Below, piece after piece: positions 9,801-19,947 of a stretch of DNA of 64,000 bases. The DNA comes from Kappaphycus alvarezii. Lineage: Eukaryota; Rhodophyta; Florideophyceae; Gigartinales; Solieriaceae. The notes below the pieces were generated by a model, which saw only the letters and a program-made list of their open reading frames with translations, ran no database searches and was not told where the DNA came from. The stretch is from the NCBI GenBank assembly GCA_002205965.3, contig NADL03000041.1:310001-374000 (forward strand), given 5' to 3'. A program made the position numbers and the translations under genes. How positions within the stretch are numbered: position 1 is the stretch's first letter; the number at the start of each line of letters is the position of its first letter.

Positions 9801-10094
9801 CGCCGCCTCTATCGTTATCCAGAGGACAGCCAACCACCGTATCCGAAAGCTTGCCAGGAGGCCTCGAATGACCAAGAACCCTCGTCGTCTCCCTTCCACT
9901 GCCGTCACTGTCAAGTCACCTGCACAGGCCGCGTGCAGTACTTCGAGCATCTTCGTTCCCGCAAGCATCAGCACCGCGCTGACAAGACAAGGCACACCTG
10001 CAATATTTGCAAGATAGAAGTTCCGAGCAAGGCAGACCTTGAGCGCCACCGTCTTGGCCGTCGTCACCGCGAGACTGTTCGTAAGTCTGAGTAA
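9801..10094 (+). CDS. Accessory ORF with two U1/JAZ-type C2H2 zinc fingers
   Basis: Inside the retrotransposon leader, before gag, one plus frame is open for 97 codons and ends at TAA 10092-10094. It encodes two fingers with identical spacing C-x2-C-x12-H-x5-H: Cys34, Cys37, His50, His56 and Cys67, Cys70, His83, His89 (numbered from 9801). The H-x5-H spacing and Leu before the first His fit zf-met/JAZ/U1-type fingers, which usually bind double-stranded or structured RNA. No ATG lies in this frame. In-frame stops at 9759 and 9798 precede it, so the N-terminus may come from another frame (for example the Pro/Arg-rich frame 9596-9871) through an indel, from splicing, or from non-AUG initiation. 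The zinc fingers are seen directly; the function is inferred. Such an ORF is not a standard Ty3/gypsy component. Confidence 0.6.
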   Translation, partial: RRLYRYPEDSQPPYPKACQEASNDQEPSSSPFHCRHCQVTCTGRVQYFEHLRSRKHQHRADKTRHTCNICKIEVPSKADLERHRLGRRHRETVRKSE

Positions 10095-10377
10095 GCTTGT
10101 ATTTGAATAAATTTATCCGTGTCAAACTGGAAAAAAACCCAAAAGTTGCTTTCTCAACCGACTTCGTTTGTGCTGTGTTCCCTCCCGCTGTGGCTACCTT
10201 ACAAACTCGCTTTCCCCAGTTCCTTGCAGTAGGACTTGTAAGTCCGTATCGCCGCCAGGTTCTAGACAGGAAAACAACCGTTTGGTAAAGCATCGGAAGG
10301 AGGGCTACTATAGCACACCCGACGTGACTGACGTCAAACCCTTACGTCAGAGAAAATCAACTTTCCCAGTTATCGAC

Positions 10378-10440
10378 TGGGATTCGAACTCGAGACCCCC
10401 ACTGGTGTTTTGCTGGTCTTGCCAACTCGGCCACAGTGCA
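10378..10440 (-). other. tRNA-like module with Pol III A and B boxes
   Basis: On the minus strand an A box (TGGCCGAGTTGG, 10422-10433) and a B box (GAGTTCGAATC, 10381-10391) are about 30 bases apart, as in a tRNA-Ser/Leu-like gene. The D- and T-loops are recognisable, but the anticodon stem does not pair and the acceptor arms do not match, so this is a degenerate tRNA or the tRNA-derived head of a SINE. It sits in the leader between the zinc-finger ORF and gag, antisense to the element. Confidence 0.55.
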
Positions 10441-10557
10441 GACCGATTCTTGCGCAAATTGGAAAAATTTAATTTAAAGGAAAAAACCAACCAACAGTCC
10501 ACAGTAATACTGACGCATTAAACTCTGCAATGTGACCTATCAACCAATAGGAAAACC

Positions 10558-11530
10558 ATGGAAACTCCTGGAATTACGGTAGAGGCTCTCGCTCAAGCTG
10601 TAAGCGAACTTCAACGTCAGCTGACAGAGGCCCATAATCAGATCTCCGCGCAGCAGAATCAGCTCAATAATGCTGCTCAAAAGGTAGGAGCCCTCGAGAA
10701 TGAACTATCTCTCGTCAGGATCAATACTGGTACCTCAAGTAGTCAAAATGAAAACAAGGACGCCCCAAAAGAATAAACCGGGATCTTTCGGTGGGAAAGG
10801 GTCCGTCGGAAGCTGGTGCGTGCAGATGGAGAATTATTGGTTGGGCAAGCCAACTATGAACATTGCACTGAGCTATCTTCGGGAAATGCTCATGAATGGT
10901 GGATGGTCTATTCCAAGAGTGCCGGAGGGGAAGGAAATTCAAACATGGAAGGAATTGAAGACTGCTCTCCTCAATCGTTTTGAGACGATAAACAAAGAAA
11001 AAATCGCCCGAGACAAACTGGCTCGCTGGAAACAAGTCAAGGACGTTCCAACGTTAATGATGATTTTAACAAAATCTTATTGGACATCCAGACATTGGAG
11101 TGAAGGATCAAATAGATCGATACTCACGCGGCCTGAAACCATACATTTGGAAAACCTTATGCACGAAAGAATACACCAAGCTTTCCGATCTTATGGGAGA
11201 TGCAGAAAGAGTGGAAGCGGCGTACAGTCGATCAGAACCCCTGAGAAATACCAATCTGGTGCAAAATTGATGAATGGAAGTTCATCTGTCGGAAATAACG
11301 GCCTGTACCAATGGAAATTGGAAACGTGGAAGTAAAGTCTGGTGTCGAGTCATCACATGTGAATCTACAGAAGCTTGATAAGGAAAGAGCGAGACAGATG
11401 CATGCGTGAAGGACTATGCTCTAAGATGCAGACAGAAAGGACACATAGCAAAGAACTGCCCAAAAAGCCCGGAAGAACTGATCGACGGTCCTCATTCAGT
11501 TCTTAGATCAAGGAAATCTCATTCTTTCAA
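10558..11530 (+). pseudogene. gag: Chromovirus gag (frameshifted)
   Basis: Begins at ATG 10558 in the context aaccATGga. Residues 1-72 form a coiled-coil-like helix rich in Gln/Leu, then the frame shifts (about 10760-10773) into a capsid-like segment (10790-11040, with WKELKTALLNRFETINKEKI). Further shifts near 11050 and 11090 lead to 'DQIDRYSRGLKPYIWKTL', typical of gypsy capsid C-terminal domains. A CCHC zinc knuckle follows at about 11415-11460 (CRQKGHIAKNC), its first Cys displaced by a local indel. The product would form the virus-like particle and bind RNA. At least three frame breaks prevent a single product as read. Confidence 0.8.
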
Positions 11531-11596
11531 CGATAAGATCCAAACAACTAGTTAGGGCCACACCAACCCGCAAACCAACGCCACCACCGCGGACTT

Positions 11597-12037
11597 CTTA
11601 TTGTTAAAGGAATAATTTCCAACGGACCAGCTAAAATCCTCATTGACCCCGGCGGTGAGGTTAATTTCCTCAGCAAATCATTTTGCGATCACCATAAGAT
11701 TAAAACCGAAGAATCAGAAGAACTTGCCGAAATGGCGAATGGTGTTGATCAAAAATTAATGGAAACACCGCATCCTGTTATCGTCCAGATAAAGAAATAC
11801 ACTGAACCACTGTACTTCGCCATAAGCCCCCTGAAGAGGTATGATGCAATCCTTGGGAAAGAATGGTGTGGATCCCATAAAGCGATTATCGACACCGCCG
11901 AAAATCAAGTTTCATTCAATTATAAGGATGAAAATTACGTTATTGCTGCCAATGAAAGGCTATTGAATTCTTTCGTTTCCGCAAATTCAATACTCACTGA
12001 TTTAGAAAAAATTATGGGACATATGCAGTACTTGTGA
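11597..12037 (+). pseudogene. Chromovirus retropepsin-like protease
   Basis: The frame carries LIVKGIISNGPAKILIDPGG, a hydrophobic strand followed by the catalytic loop, then the MANG..Q strand, 'RYDAILGKEWCGSHKAIIDT' and a C-terminal strand. This is the layout of an aspartic retropepsin that cleaves Gag-Pol. The active-site triplet reads DPG rather than DSG/DTG; the residue change is visible in sequence, and its effect on activity is inferred. The frame ends at a stop at 12035-12037, after which RT continues in other frames. Confidence 0.75.
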
Positions 12038-12189
12038 GACCCCTAAGTTCAAAGTCCTATTCTAAGGAAACCTATTACGGAGAGATTCAAGACATACTTA
12101 CCAAGTATGAGGATGTATTCCCAAACAGACTTCCAAAAGGCCTCCCCCGAAGAGGAAGTATGATTTCAAGATTGAATTAGAAAAAGAAG

Positions 12190-13440
12190 CAAAACCCCAG
12201 AAAAAGGGTCTCTACCGTCTTTCGGACAAAGAAATGGGGGAACTTCGCAAGCAGCTAGATGAGCTTCTGGAGAGTGATTTCATTAGACCAAGCAAGAGCC
12301 CGTGGGGAGCCCCAATTCTCTTCGTGACAAAGAAGGACAGCTCATTGCGGATGTGTGGATTACAGAGCACTCAATCGGCTTACTGTAAAGAACAGTTATC
12401 CACTGCCACGCATAGACGATATATTTGATCAGCTCAAAGGATCAAAGTACTTCTCCAAAATAGACCTGAGGTCAGGCTATCATCAGATCAGACTGGATGA
12501 ATCTTCAATACCCCTCACGGCATTTAGAACTCGATATGGACATTTCGAATTTCTGGTATTGCCATTTGGATTGACAAATGCCCCAGCGACTTTCATGGGC
12601 CTTATGAACGACATTTTAAAGATGTACTTGACGTTTTTGTTATCGTATATCTGGATGACATTCTTATATTTAGTAAGACATGGGAAGAACATTTGAAACA
12701 CATCGCTGAAGTATTGGAGATCCTTAGAAGGGAAAAGTTATTCGCGAAATTGTCAAAGTGTGTCTTTGGTGTAAAGAAGTGGAGTATCTTGGGCACATCA
12801 TATGCCAGGAAGGAATTTCTGTGGATCCCAACAAATTAAAGCCGTTATGGAATGGCCGACGCCTCGGAACAAACAACATCTTCAGTCATTCTTAGGGTTT
12901 GTAAATTATTATAGACGGTTCATTAAGGGTTGTTCCTTAATTTCGAAACCACTTACCGAGTTGACAAAGAACGTTTGTTTTCATTGGACAGAAACTCAAG
13001 AAAAATCATTTCAAACCTTGAAGAAAATATTGTGCAACGCTCCAGTCCTTCGAAATTTCGATTCAAGTCTACCGATCTATGTTACTACAGATGCTTCCCA
13101 ATACGCAATTGGTGCTGTATTGGAACAAGGAACCGCGAAGGACAAAAGACCAGTCGCTTTCGCATCCAGAACTTTAAATGATGCCGAACAGAATTATGCA
13201 GCCCACGAAAGAGAGCTATTGGCCATTGTCGACTGCCTAAAGTGGTGGAGAGCATACTTGTATGGGAACTTTTTCACTGTTCATTCTGACCACTACCCGT
13301 TGAGATACCTCGAGACACAAGATAATCTGTCACAGAGACAGGTTAGATGGTTGGAAAGATTAGTTGACTTTGATTTCAAGATTATACCCATCTCCGGGAA
13401 ATCAAATATAGTTGCCGATTCCCTCTCAAGACAACCCCAG
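12190..13440 (+). pseudogene. Chromovirus reverse transcriptase and RNase H
   Basis: The RT fingers appear as 'RKQLDELLESDFIRPSKSPW', then after a shift at about 12345 the '[20 protein letters not shown]' and '[17 protein letters not shown]' motifs. The catalytic YLDD box lies at about 12645-12660, reached by another shift. RT thumb and connection follow. RNase H starts near 13070 (TTDASQYAIGAVLEQG), with the YAAHERELLAIV motif and the HSDHYPL acid. Motif order is complete for a Ty3/gypsy Pol; three shifts break the frame (about 12345, 12640 and 12790). The enzyme would copy element RNA to DNA in the particle. Confidence 0.9.
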
Positions 13441-14967
13441 AATGTACCCTCACCCCACCATCGAAACAAGGAGCTACTCCAAGAAGTAATAATGAAGACA
13501 TCTTCGGAATCAAACAATATTTCTGTTCCGTTTTTTGAATCATCCGATCTCGAAGAGCTTGTAAAAGACTACCATCGAGATGAAAGCTTCAAAGACGAAT
13601 ACAAAGATCCGAAAGCACCTTTCGAAAGAAAGGGATCGCTTTTGTTAAGACACGGAAAAATTTGCATACCAGAAGGAGCGTTTAAAGTCAAGTTGTTGCA
13701 TGACTACCATTCGACTCCAAATACTGGACACTTGGGAATATCCAAAACAATCAATAGAATATCACCGAAGTTTTACTGGAAAAACCTACGTACTGATGTC
13801 CTTCGGTACGTTCGTTCTTGTCACTGCCAAAGGGACAAACCATCTAATCAGAAACCCGCAGGTCTTCTACAACCTCTTGACCCACCGAAAACCAAATGGA
13901 CGCACATAACGATGGACTTTATTACACCACTTCCAAAGTAAAAAAGGGAATAGTGGCATCTTAACTGTCGTTGACAGGCTGTCAAAGATGATCCGAATTA
14001 TCCCCACCAAGCCAAAAATAGATGCACCTTCAACTGCCATGCTGTTCAAGGATCACATCTACAGAAATCACGGAATTCCGACGAAAATCATTTGTGATAG
14101 GGATTCTATTTTTATGAGCAAGTTTTGGAAGAGTCTGTTCAATCTTTTAGGTACCAAAATATCCCCTTCTTCAGCGTATCACCCACAGACGGATGGCCAA
14201 TCCGAGATAATGAACAGAAAGATCGAAGAAATGATTCGATCTTTTGTTAGCTTCGACAAGTCAGATTGGGACAAATATTTGGTAGACTTCGAAGTTGCTT
14301 ACAATTCATCTGTTAATGCAACTACAGCATTCTCTCCCTTTTACCTCAATTATGGAATTCACCCTAGAACTGTCCCTTTGGACGTACTCTCAGCAGAAAA
14401 CCCTGCTGCAACACAGTTCCTCAAAATATGCAAGAATCTCTGCAAAAAGCCCAAGAACAAATCAAGAAATCAAATGAATCAACGGCATCGTATGTTAACA
14501 GAAGTAGAAGACCTTCTTCTTATAAAGTTGGTGACAAAGTCTGGTTGTCCACAAAAAACCTAGCTCTTGAAGATGGTGCAGGATCTCGAAAACTGAACCC
14601 GAAGTATTGTGGGCCATTCGAAATATCTGAGGATATAAACGGAGTTACGTACCGTTTAATTCTTTCCCAACCAATGATCGATAGAGGAATTCACAATGCT
14701 TTCCATGCTAGTCTCCTCAAGCCGTACTTTGAAGATAAGTTTGATCGAGAAACTCCGCCGCCACCACCTATACAGGTTCAAGATGGACAAGAAGAATACG
14801 AGGTCGAAACCATTCTCAGTCACAAGAAACAACACGGAAAAACCAAATATCTCATTAAATGGAAAGGATATGCAGACCACGAGAACTCATGGCTATCAGA
14901 AAAGGATCTCAAACATTGTGAAGATCTGCTATACAAATACAAGAATCGGGGCGATTCTTCTTCGTAG
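13441..14967 (+). pseudogene. Chromovirus integrase with C-terminal chromodomain
   Basis: The zinc-binding N-terminus is at about 13680-13850 (HDYHSTPNTGHLGISKT, then SCHCQRDK; the Cys pair is C-x-C instead of the usual C-x2-C). The rve core begins at THITMDFITPLPK, is cut by a frame break at 13941, and continues with CDRDSIFMSKFWKSL and the SAYHPQTDGQSE motif carrying the last two acids of the DDE set. After a shift at about 14430 come the GPY/F-type module (NPKYCGPFEI) and a chromodomain at about 14805-14940 (EYEVETILSHKK, YLIKWKGY, ENSW) with aromatic cage positions Tyr, Trp, Trp present. The chromodomain would direct insertion to methylated-histone chromatin (known for chromoviruses). Confidence 0.92.
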
Positions 14968-14976
14968 GGGGAGTGA
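14966..14976 (+). promoter_or_regulatory. Polypurine tract
   Basis: GGGGGAG followed by TGA directly abuts the 3' LTR. It would prime plus-strand DNA synthesis. Confidence 0.85.
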
Positions 14977-15492
14977 TGTAACGATGGTGCCCCCAAAATC
15001 CCCTAAAGTACACTGACAGTATCCCGCCAGTAACCGTTACCAAGATTTACACTGTACCAAGACATCAGTGCAACTTGTGCACTGTACCCAGACACCGGTG
15101 TAAAACACAAGACCCGTACCACCCCGTGCCGAACCAATCACATAACGCCATTGTGGCGATCTCGCGTGGTTCTCAAAACTTCTCCCACCTCACCAATCAG
15201 CAATTACTTTATGTCTTCTTGCCAATTGGACCAATGGAACTTTGCCATGATGTTTACTGCTGTCAACCTCCCGATAGTTTCTACATGAATCTTCAAAACC
15301 TTTTAGTTTCGTGCCTTTAGGGCCGTTCCTCTAGAACACCTTTGAATTTAGCATCGTCTGCCTACAATTTACCCTTGTTGTCGTTGAGTACTTTTTCTAT
15401 ATAAACCCTGGTCTGAAGCTCCGGCCTGTTTACCGGAAGCATCAACCATCAGTTCAACCATCGATTACCTCTTGTGCACCCAAACCTCCACA
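14977..15492 (+). repeat. 3' LTR of the chromovirus
   Basis: 516 bp starting TGTAACGATGG and ending CTCCACA, near-identical to 8830-9344. TATA-like TATATAAACC recurs at the corresponding position (about 15397-15406). Confidence 0.95.
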
Positions 15493-15497
15493 CAAAG
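15493..15497. repeat. Target-site duplication, right copy (CAAAG)
   Basis: Identical to 8825-8829. Removing the chromovirus plus one copy rejoins the minus-strand gag frame of the older element. Confidence 0.9.
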
Positions 15498-15870
15498 TCT
15501 CAGGCTGCTTTCCCGCCTTTTCCTGTAACCATGATTCCACAATGTCATTAGTTAGTTGATCTATTGACTTGACATCCTAGAGCGCTTGAAGACGAATGAG
15601 AGAGGTAAGAAGCTCAGATGCAATTGACGCAACCAGAGAGAATAGTGTAAAATTGCTACCCTGTCTGGCAGCATCTCTGACATGACGAAGGTAATCACCT
15701 CTATCCTTCAGAAATGTCTGAATGGCAAGGCGCCCTAGTTTTCGGAGGACAGGATGTTGTATTGGCAGAAAATGGTCTGTCCCGCCATAATCGATTCCTC
15801 CATGATGTATGTGGAGTGACTCCACAACTTCTGTACAGCGCGGCTCAGTTGCCTGGCGAATCCGTGTCAC
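15498..15870 (-). pseudogene. Gypsy gag, 5' part (older element)
   Basis: The minus frame starts at ATG 15870 and is open for 97 codons (to 15577). The segments 'FLKDRGDYLRHVRDAARQGS' and 'FSLVASIASELLTSLIRLQA' match the capsid region of the same gypsy lineage as the downstream pol. After a stop the sequence continues with 'DQLTNDIVESWLQEKAG' and KQPETL up to the CAAAG junction, where the continuation resumes at 8829. It lies 20 bases inside the LTR-like repeat, as expected of the 5' end of the element. Confidence 0.7.
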
Positions 15871-15889
15871 GATAGCAAAGTGATCACTC

Positions 15890-16019
15890 TAGCTGTAACC
15901 GACCGGTTGAAAAATTGATTTATACTCCCTCTTTAATCTCAGGATGAGTTATTTTCAGTCTTAAGTAGTGAGCGAGCGTTAGTCTGAATGCTATGATTAC
16001 AAGATGCTATCCGAGATTG
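15890..16019 (-). repeat. LTR-like repeat, copy 2 (5' LTR remnant)
   Basis: Direct-orientation match to 5421-5549 with about 10-15% differences by eye, mostly at the edges. It is the 5' end of the older minus-strand element. Only part of an LTR is shared; sequence diverges at 16020. Confidence 0.65.
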
Positions 16020-19000
16020 GTGTATGCAGAGATTAATTTCATCCTTAAGAAAAATGTTCAGTGGCTTCCAACCATAGAAATAGGTACTTATAACCGGTTT
16101 TTGTCAGTTTTCTAATAAGGCAGCACCACTTCAATAAATTTGTAGTAGTGTTAAATTTTGTATTTGAGACTGATTTTAGCTTTATACGCAAAAAATGGAG
16201 TGAAACATGAAAATAAAGGAATTTACAGACAAAATGGCATGAAAGTAGTAATTTTGCAAATAGGGGCATCTATCAGACCTATTTATTAATTTATCCTGGC
16301 GAAAGGAAACAGCTCTGTAACAAGTGCACACGGGAAAAGAAAAAATTAAGCTAAAAAGACTAAAATGTCTACATAAAGGCGAATGTAACTTAAAATTCTA
16401 AATAATGTACAATAAATTAATTGATAGTCCTGAAGGCTTCGGGAAATGAATATGGATTGAAATATACCCTCAAGAAATATAATTGCAAAAAACGGGCAAG
16501 CGTTGTGTCCTTCGCTTTGCAAAGGTTCATTTTGGCTCTGAGGCCATATTTCCCAGCGGGCAGCCATACATCAGGAGATACTGGAATACGTTTTAAAAGA
16601 TGTGCCAGACATCAGATTTACAGATATTTTTACGTAAGATGAACGCAGGGCATTTTTGTAGAGAGAAAAAGAACGTAGAGGGGACTCTCAAATTATCAAA
16701 CGAACGTGTTATTCGTTTCGAAAAGGATATAAAAAGGAGAAGAATGCTTGAAAAGGAACGAAAAATTCAGATCCATTGCGAAATCTTTAGTAGCTGCCTA
16801 TTTATCATTCTGCAAGTTGTCTCTTTATAAGTACTCGGTTGAAAGTTGCACATTTTTCGATGGCATTTAGCGGTCAACTAATTCAGAAAAGCAAACAATT
16901 ATAAGCTAATGGGTAACAACAGCACCATAAGAAGATCTGCAAGAGGTCGCTGCTATTTCAATTCTTACAGGAAGCAGGACTTCAGAGTAAAGCAAATTAG
17001 TCTCCAGTTGGATTGAAAAAACAATAACTGAAATGAAAAAAGGCATTATGAATTATTGACTCTTATTACGGATCTAGATATTTATTTATTTATACTTTTC
17101 CTCAAAGTTTTGAAAAAAATATATTGATTTATATTAAATTTTATTTTGAAGCCAAAAAGTGATGCCATGGACCTCTAACTCTCGTTGAAAGTTGTCGAAT
17201 TACAATTTATTATCATTAAAATTATTACAATGGAGTGTTTAAGTTACGTATTTATTTAGAGCTTTTTTAACGCAAGGCTTCATATTTAGATATGCAACTT
17301 GATAAATGGAAACTATGGCCAAACTCCGTCCATTAGTCACAAAACGCACTTGCAATATTTCCAACTTCAATTATCGCAAAATAATGCTTCAATAAGAAAT
17401 AAACAGTATCCATGAAAGAGAACACCAGAAATCAAGATGCAAAGCAAGCAGCAGAATCTATAGACATGTTCTAGTTTTGTATAGAGCAAATAGTACGTGA
17501 CTTTTTACATTATTGGGGGTATTTTCATGCCAGAAATAAAAGAAGACCATACAAACTTCACTCGAATAACTATTTCTGGCATAAATGAGCGTTTAACTTA
17601 TTCGATACGCCATAGAATACAAAATCACTTTTCCCAACAACTGTAGATGCTGCAGTAGCGGCCCGTGACACATCGTATTTGACCCAGTTGCACTTGGCCT
17701 TTTTTATTGACAAGATTTCTGAGAAATCAGAACGCAGATAGTACTAGGAACTGCTGTTTGGTCAGCGTGAATCTTTCTAGGGCCTATCAAACCTACCAAT
17801 GAGTTATTAATGGAATTATAGCTACTGTACTCTTATCTTAAGAAAAAGCGACTTATTGTGCCTACTGAAGACATCAATAATAAATAAACAGAAACTTTAT
17901 AACATTGAAACCAGGCTTGTAAGTAGCCGTCAAGTTGGTTTCATGGCATAAAAATGTTTCACGGGGCGGAAGTTTGTCGCGATGTTATAGGACTCACAAT
18001 TTATTCCCGTAACAAGCAATCCTTGTACCTTCGGCATCCTGCCTAGCATTATGTACTACAATTATTTACAGTTAGTGTCGATGTTGAACTGGCAGCCTGG
18101 CTGAAACCAACACACAACTGAACGTGATAAAAAAAAAGTTGAAGAAGCTTGCCTCTGGCTCGGATTGCTCCAATTCGCACCGCATATTCTAGCACTATCC
18201 ACATTTTTTTGTCCTCTTGAGACCATTCCAATGTAAAAGAGCCTCGTGATGGAAAAAATTATGATGTTCTTATTGAAGTATCCGGATGGATCAAATAATC
18301 CCACAAGTAAGGCATCTGATAAAGAAATAGGTTTGCAAATGAGCTACTGTGTTCATATGACCTAGCATTTTACAGAATTTTATGTACCAACCACCGTTAC
18401 TGTCCTCATAAGATTTATTACAAACCAGAATTTATTGAAATTCTGGTGTGAACTGAAAGTTTCTTTCTAAACTATAATGAATATAGAGCAGATCATATAT
18501 TAATTTTGGCCTGTGGGGACCTTATAAGTTTTTTGTCCCCTGTTTTCGATATTTTCATGGGATTCAACCAATAGATTTCAATTAAGCGGGAATTTTTTAG
18601 TGGAATCTATTATGTTAATTTATTTATAGTGAAACCGCATGTATTTAATTTCAAATTGCGTTATTTGGTTTATTTGGCTACTTCGATTAATTTCAGCCTG
18701 TTCACTAATACAATTGAGGAATAATTTTTCTCAAACTAACACATAGTACAGTACTTTGTGTATGCTTGAAAAAGACTGATTCGCAAAGAAATAAGTATTT
18801 ACCGAATAACCCCAAACTTTATCTTCATTAAATAATTTTTGACGATGGATAACAAGATACATCATTATTAGTTCTTAGAATTAAAAAATTAAAGCCAACA
18901 AAAAGTAATATGAATGTTTGATTGAGCGACCATGTTTCGTTTCTACATTTACTCTGTAAGACGAATACCGTATACCCTAAAGACTTAAACATGATTCATA

Positions 19001-19764
19001 ATGAGCTGATCAGAAGCACAAATGAAAGAAGCGAATTTCGAAATGAGAGCCTAAAAGTGAGCATGATTGACGAAAAAATATACAGCAGCAATCGAAACCG
19101 AAACCGTTGGGGATATTTAAGTCTATATTACCACGCTAGTAAACTGGCAAGGATAGTAAAGATTGAAGAGATGTTCAATTAGAGGAGGAAAAAAATCTCC
19201 TGAAGTCCAGCACATGTCATTTCGTCGAAAATTCATAACGACATATCCAAATATAATTGTTTTTATAAAGTCTGGTACGCTTTAAAAAGATATAAACGGG
19301 GACAGAACTTATCAAAACGTCCAGAGAAATAAGAAAGTGTAAAAAGATAGAGAAGGAAAATACCCTAATTGATTTCAAATAGTAAGAGTGTAGTATTGAA
19401 GGAATATTTGGCAACCGCGAGTGAATTAAGAACTAAATTTAATTATTTCGAGTTAATAAATATTTATGAGAATTGGTAGAGATTTTTCCTATGGGAGTAA
19501 ACTTACTCACAGCATGATTTCCTCTAAAATTAGGAAATTATAATTCTAACCGCACCTTTTACTTTTACGAATCCTTGTTTCTAGTAACTAAGTTAGAGCC
19601 CATAAATTGCTTTCAGTCCCCTAAAAAAGAATTCAATGAGGAGCTAGGACTTGTTCAAGACAACACAAAGACAGTTTACAACGAAACATCTTCACGGGAT
19701 TATTATTTGCACATGATATGTATCCTTACGAAAAAAAGCACTATATATATATCTACAAGTTCTC

Positions 19765-19947
19765 AAATACCCGGAAGGATCACTGTTAAATTAGACTGAG
19801 AAGATGGAGTACTTAACGGTCAAATAAGTACATCTTCGAAGCTTAAGTCATAACTAAAATACCTGAAAGGCTCACTGTTAAAGTAGAATGAGAAGATGGT
19901 GTACTTAACGGTCAAAGAACTAAATCTTCGAAGCTTAAGTCATAACT
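19765..19947 (+). repeat. 92-bp tandem duplication
   Basis: Two consecutive units, 19765-19856 and 19857-19947, share CACTGTTAAA, GTACTTAACGGTCAAA and CTTCGAAGCTTAAGTCATAA with scattered substitutions. Each unit contains the palindrome TTCGAA followed by AAGCTT. Confidence 0.85.

Larger units (their letters stand above)
8830..15492 (+). mobile_element. Young Ty3/gypsy chromovirus with intact LTR pair
   Basis: Complete element of 6.66 kb: 5' LTR 8830-9344, primer site 9347-9359, a long leader with a zinc-finger frame and a tRNA-like module, gag, protease, RT, RNase H, integrase with C-terminal chromodomain, polypurine tract, 3' LTR 14977-15492 and a CAAAG target duplication. The LTRs differ at about three positions in 516, so insertion is recent. 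The coding region nevertheless has roughly ten frame breaks. The chromodomain identifies it as a chromovirus, a group whose integrase is guided to marked chromatin. Confidence 0.95.
5421..16019 (-). mobile_element. Old minus-strand Ty3/gypsy element, interrupted by a younger one
   Basis: Read on the minus strand, the order is: LTR-like repeat (15890-16019), gag (15870-15498, then 8829 to about 8110), protease (about 8109-7526), the first part of reverse transcriptase (7381-7120), integrase (7010-6392), post-integrase region (6391-5882), and a second copy of the LTR-like repeat (5421-5549). The plus-strand chromovirus 8830-15492 splits its gag. RT is truncated after the fingers, and the RT palm and all of RNase H are missing. 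Many stops and frame breaks make it non-autonomous. The family resembles Ty3/gypsy elements common in oomycetes and algae. Confidence 0.8.

Noticed and set aside
9552..10067. 171-codon minus-strand frame with hydrophobic composition
   Set aside because: It is the antisense shadow of the zinc-finger ORF and leader of the chromovirus; no protein-like motifs.
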